A stretch of DNA of 8,251 bases from Nitrosomonadales bacterium (lineage in GTDB: Bacteria > Pseudomonadota > Gammaproteobacteria > Burkholderiales > Gallionellaceae), in contig JACREA010000063.1 in assembly GCA_016218465.1 (NCBI GenBank), positions 1 to 8,251 of the forward strand. Reading direction: 5' to 3'. The position numbers and the translations under genes are program-made. The number at the start of each line of letters is the position of its first letter. The stretch's first letter is position 1. The notes below the pieces were generated by a model. It was not told the origin of the DNA, ran no database searches, and saw only the letters and a list, made by a program, of their open reading frames with translations. Positions 6,053 to 8,251 of this stretch are shown here, piece by piece.

Positions 6053-6076
6053 CACCGGCTGAAGCCGGTGGTTTTT
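6053..6076 (+). terminator. Hairpin 3 followed by five T: rho-independent terminator shape
   Basis: CACCGGC (6053-6059), loop TGAA, GCCGGTG (6064-6070) form a GC-rich seven-pair stem, followed by G and five T at 6072-6076. By shape this is the best intrinsic terminator in the window. It could end transcription from the histidine-rich gene or from the TATAAT at 5935, and would shield the lipoprotein gene. It is at the same time the right end of the palindromic element, so its terminator role may be incidental. Confidence 0.6.
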
Positions 6077-6135
6077 ACCAAGTGTGTTGATAATAAATAA
6101 ACCATAAAATTCCGCGTCAGATGAGGATCGCTTTT

Positions 6136-6903
6136 ATGAAGCTTGAAGAGCATCAGGAATCAGGAATACGCTGCACCGCTTCTTCGCGCCATATTGCAGT
6201 AATGTTTGCATCTATTGTTCTTGGGGGTTGCAGCGTGCATGCAACAAGGATCGATGTTGCAGATCACCGCACATTCCTTCCGGCGTTAAGGGCTGGCGTT
6301 AATCTTAACGAAGGGAAGCTGGCCGCCTCTGAACTTCAGACAGGACACGCGATTGAGGCCGGAATTGCGAAAGCAAATGGCGGCAATTCACAGTATCTTT
6401 TGTCCAGCCAATCGCCAATCACCCTCAACAACACGACATTTACCGGGCCTCAACAGCTCAGAAACGATTTCGATTTTTACTTCGCCGATTTATCGTGGCG
6501 CTGGCGAAAGTTTTTCCTGGAACGTTCGCTGGGTATGGAGACGTTCGCAGGGATAGGGTACACGTCGCTCGGCTTGAAAATATCCTCTCCCTCGCAACAC
6601 GCTTCCGAGCGCTTCGCCAACTGGGGACCGCAGGGCGGGGCGGGGTTAATCTGGCGCTTTAGTTCAAATTCCTGTTTTCAGGCGCGCATTGCCAGATTCA
6701 TCTCGCCTGGTCACGATGGTGTGTCAAATATATTTCGTCGCGAGGCATTCTATGCAAAAGCTCTTGACGATAATATTACGCTACGAGCTGGTTACGCCGC
6801 ATGGATAGTAGAAGGGCAACAGAATTGGTACAACAATTCTGATTTCCAGCTACGTTTTGAAGGTCCCGTTCTCGCCCTCGACATGAATTTCAACGAACGC
6901 TGA
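6136..6903 (+). CDS. Predicted outer-membrane lipoprotein, function unknown
   Basis: I do not recognise this protein. With the ATG at 6136 it has 255 residues, a basic-to-polar start of about 17 residues, a hydrophobic segment and the lipobox L-G-G-C with the lipidated Cys at 32, followed by Ser. The rest has no other hydrophobic helix; aromatic residues alternate in short strands (FDFYFADLSWRWRKFF, METFAGIGYTSLGLKI, LRAGYAAWIVEG), as in small outer-membrane beta-barrels. The ATG at 6136 is preferred because TGAGGA at 6122-6127 is a well-spaced ribosome site; the ATG at 6121 lacks one and adds five residues. Sampled lines run 45-50 percent GC against 60-70 percent in sampled lines of neighbouring genes, which suggests separate origin. 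It stands alone between the hairpin element and a convergent gene. Confidence 0.72.
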   Translation: MKLEEHQESGIRCTASSRHIAVMFASIVLGGCSVHATRIDVADHRTFLPALRAGVNLNEGKLAASELQTGHAIEAGIAKANGGNSQYLLSSQSPITLNNTTFTGPQQLRNDFDFYFADLSWRWRKFFLERSLGMETFAGIGYTSLGLKISSPSQHASERFANWGPQGGAGLIWRFSSNSCFQARIARFISPGHDGVSNIFRREAFYAKALDDNITLRAGYAAWIVEGQQNWYNNSDFQLRFEGPVLALDMNFNER

Positions 6904-7013
6904 GAGGAAATCCGGATGAAGCAAACCGGAATCCAGAAAGCAGAGGACGCACACCGAGAACCCAAAATTTCCCGGCTTTAAAGAACGTTCGAATGGGAGT
7001 TTTATAAACTGAC

Positions 7014-8251
7014 TCACCGCTCTTCGCACCGCAACCGCACCACCTCATCACGCAATCCTTCAAGAGTCACTTTTTCAGGCGTCACAGGCCCACCTATTTG
7101 CAGCACCACCTTGCGAAGCGGACGCGCCAGCCATACCGCATCATGTATACACAAGAAGAATCTACCCGGTAAACCGGACAATGCCATAGGAATGACTGGC
7201 ACCGGATTACGCGATATGATTTGTGCGATATCCCGGCTGAACGCTGATATTTCGCCGTTCCCGGAGATGTTGGCTTCCGGAAAGAATCCCACCAGTTCGC
7301 CTTCTGCCAGTGCTTGCAAAACCTCGTCCAAGGCTTCTGTGTTCAGCGCGGCATCATCTTTTGACGGCGCGACCGGGATGGCGCGGCCTGCATTGAACAC
7401 GAATGAAAGTAACGGCCTGCGGAATGCCGGATGTTCGATGACGAATCGGATGGGCCGTTTGCAGGCAGCCGTTATGATCAGCGCATCCACAGGGCTGGGA
7501 TGATTGCAGACCAGCACCGCCGGACCATCCTCGGGAATATGTTCGACGCCGCGCTTTTCCAAGCGATATACCGTATGGATAAGCATCCAGGCTGCGAAGC
7601 GCAACAGGAATTCCGGCGCCTGCATGCAGATGTAGATTGCCATTGCCGCATTGCACACTGCGGCCGCGCCAAACAATTCCGGTATGGACAACCCGGCGCT
7701 TAACAGTGCAGCTGCGGCCAACGCACCGGCCACCATGAACAGGGCGTTCATGATGTTGTTGCTGGCGATGATACGCGCGCGATGCGCTACATTGCTGCGC
7801 AGTTGTATCAATGCGTACAGCGGCACGATGAAAAATCCGCCGAACATTCCAACCGCGCACAGATCAATCAGTATTCGCCACATGCAGGGCGTGGCCAGCA
7901 ATACCAGCGCGGTCGAAGGCTCTGCTCCGGACGGCAATGTCGGCGATGCCCATAGCAGGTCCAGCCCGAAAACCGTCAGGCCAACAGCACCAAGCGGCAC
8001 CAGGCCGATTTCCAGAGTTTTCCCGGATAGCTTCGCGCACAGCAGCGAACCGATGCCGATACCGACAGTGAAGGTCGCCAGCAGCAGGGTGACGGTGGTT
8101 TCCGTTCCGCCCAACACGTATTTTGTGTACGCCGGAAATTGCGCGAGATACAGCGCGCCGTACAGCCAGAACCAGGAGATGCCCAGTATCGACAGGAACA
8201 CAATGCGGTTCTCGCAGGCAAAGCCGATGTTGCGCCAGGTCTCGTTGAACA
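7014..8251 (-). CDS. MFS transporter (lysophospholipid flippase type) fused to PlsC acyltransferase, N-terminus outside window
   Basis: The frame is open to the window edge (residues FNETWRNIGF are encoded at 8220-8249), so the N-terminal part is missing. The visible transporter half (8251 to about 7590) has several membrane helices of the major facilitator type, including FLSILGISWFWLYGALYLAQFPAYTK and GGFFIVPLYALIQ, related to LplT-like lysophospholipid flippases. The acyltransferase half (about 7560-7014) has NHPSPVD, the catalytic H-x4-D (His codon 7500-7502), the RFVIEHPAFRRPL block, FPEANIS (FPE at 7275-7283) where the family has FPEG, and VPVIPMAL. Such fusions re-import and re-acylate lysophospholipids, or acylate lysophosphatidate, at the inner membrane. 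It ends directly after PlsC with no AMP-binding acyl-ACP synthetase domain as in full Aas-type fusions. The gene converges on the lipoprotein gene. Confidence 0.88.
   Translation of the reverse strand, partial: FNETWRNIGFACENRIVFLSILGISWFWLYGALYLAQFPAYTKYVLGGTETTVTLLLATFTVGIGIGSLLCAKLSGKTLEIGLVPLGAVGLTVFGLDLLWASPTLPSGAEPSTALVLLATPCMWRILIDLCAVGMFGGFFIVPLYALIQLRSNVAHRARIIASNNIMNALFMVAGALAAAALLSAGLSIPELFGAAAVCNAAMAIYICMQAPEFLLRFAAWMLIHTVYRLEKRGVEHIPEDGPAVLVCNHPSPVDALIITAACKRPIRFVIEHPAFRRPLLSFVFNAGRAIPVAPSKDDAALNTEALDEVLQALAEGELVGFFPEANISGNGEISAFSRDIAQIISRNPVPVIPMALSGLPGRFFLCIHDAVWLARPLRKVVLQIGGPVTPEKVTLEGLRDEVVRLRCEER

Larger units (their letters stand above)
5944..6079. mobile_element. Three-hairpin palindromic element (REP/MITE-like, possibly IS200/IS605-derived)
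   Basis: Three strong hairpins stand within about 135 bp of otherwise gene-free DNA, all with a loop of the form C-TAAA-G or C-TGAA-G. The outer two are related: CCACCTGC and GCAGGTGG at the left, CACCGGC and GCCGGTG at the right, and the sequences outside them (TAAACTACCACC on the left, TAAAAACCACC read from the right on the other strand) extend this into imperfect terminal inverted repeats. Subterminal hairpins with short loops are typical of IS200/IS605 ends and of REP or palindromic non-autonomous elements. No transposase gene is present and I see no certain target-site duplication. An open frame at 5897-6100 runs through it but looks like a by-product of the palindromes. The family assignment is inference. 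Confidence 0.55.

Noticed and set aside
5897..6100. A 67-codon open frame running through the hairpin array
   Set aside because: It has no ribosome site, and its sequence is just the palindromes read in one frame (LPPAKAGG, RLKPVVF), a familiar kind of false gene call.
6087..6110. TTGATA and TAAAAT as a promoter for the lipoprotein gene
   Set aside because: The two hexamers are only 12 bases apart, too short for a sigma-70 promoter.
6910..6934. TCCGG and CCGGA as a terminator after the lipoprotein gene
   Set aside because: Five pairs with a ten-base loop and no following T run.
6916..6981. A 21-codon open frame after the lipoprotein gene with a purine-rich stretch upstream
   Set aside because: The purine stretch overlaps the lipoprotein stop, the peptide has no signal or membrane segment, and a frame this short is expected by chance. 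No other support.

Overview
The window looks like chromosomal DNA of a Gram-negative, GC-moderate bacterium, most likely a betaproteobacterium. The evidence is the gammaproteobacterial/betaproteobacterial rnfD-rnfG-rnfE-nth order, a DUF1841 protein (a family I know mainly from beta- and gammaproteobacteria), a DUF2249/NnrS-like pair and a lipobox protein. The exact genus cannot be fixed from sequence alone; a Nitrosomonadales/Gallionellaceae-type relative is a guess.

Positions 2-3749 hold one tight plus-strand chain of six genes joined by ATGA or TAGTG overlaps: the 3' part of rnfD, rnfG and rnfE (membrane subunits of the Rnf ion-pumping ferredoxin/NAD oxidoreductase), nth (endonuclease III), a DUF1841 protein and a PduO-type ATP:cob(I)alamin adenosyltransferase. 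The Rnf subunits carry the expected flavinylation threonines (RnfD, RnfG) and the intramembrane iron-sulfur cysteines (RnfE).

After an 80-bp AT-rich gap, positions 3830-5839 hold a plus-strand group of three: a small DUF2249 protein, a ten-to-twelve-helix membrane protein with a histidine-marked internal repeat resembling NnrS, and an exported histidine-rich helical protein. The first two are the type of genes found with nitric-oxide and low-oxygen respiration; the third has no recognised function. This trio is the best candidate for a poorly described system here, probably handling heme, copper or nitric oxide at the cell envelope (inference).

Positions 5840-6135 are non-coding. They hold a perfect TATAAT hexamer followed by three strong hairpins with near-identical four-base loops, the last followed by five T. 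This is either a short palindromic mobile remnant of the IS200/IS605 or REP kind, or the template of a small structured RNA of about 130 nt, or both. Next comes a lower-GC orphan gene for a predicted outer-membrane lipoprotein of unknown function (6136-6903).

The right end (7014 to the window edge, minus strand) is a fusion of a major-facilitator transporter of the lysophospholipid-flippase type with a PlsC acyltransferase domain. It converges on the lipoprotein gene and is cut by the window edge at its N-terminal side.
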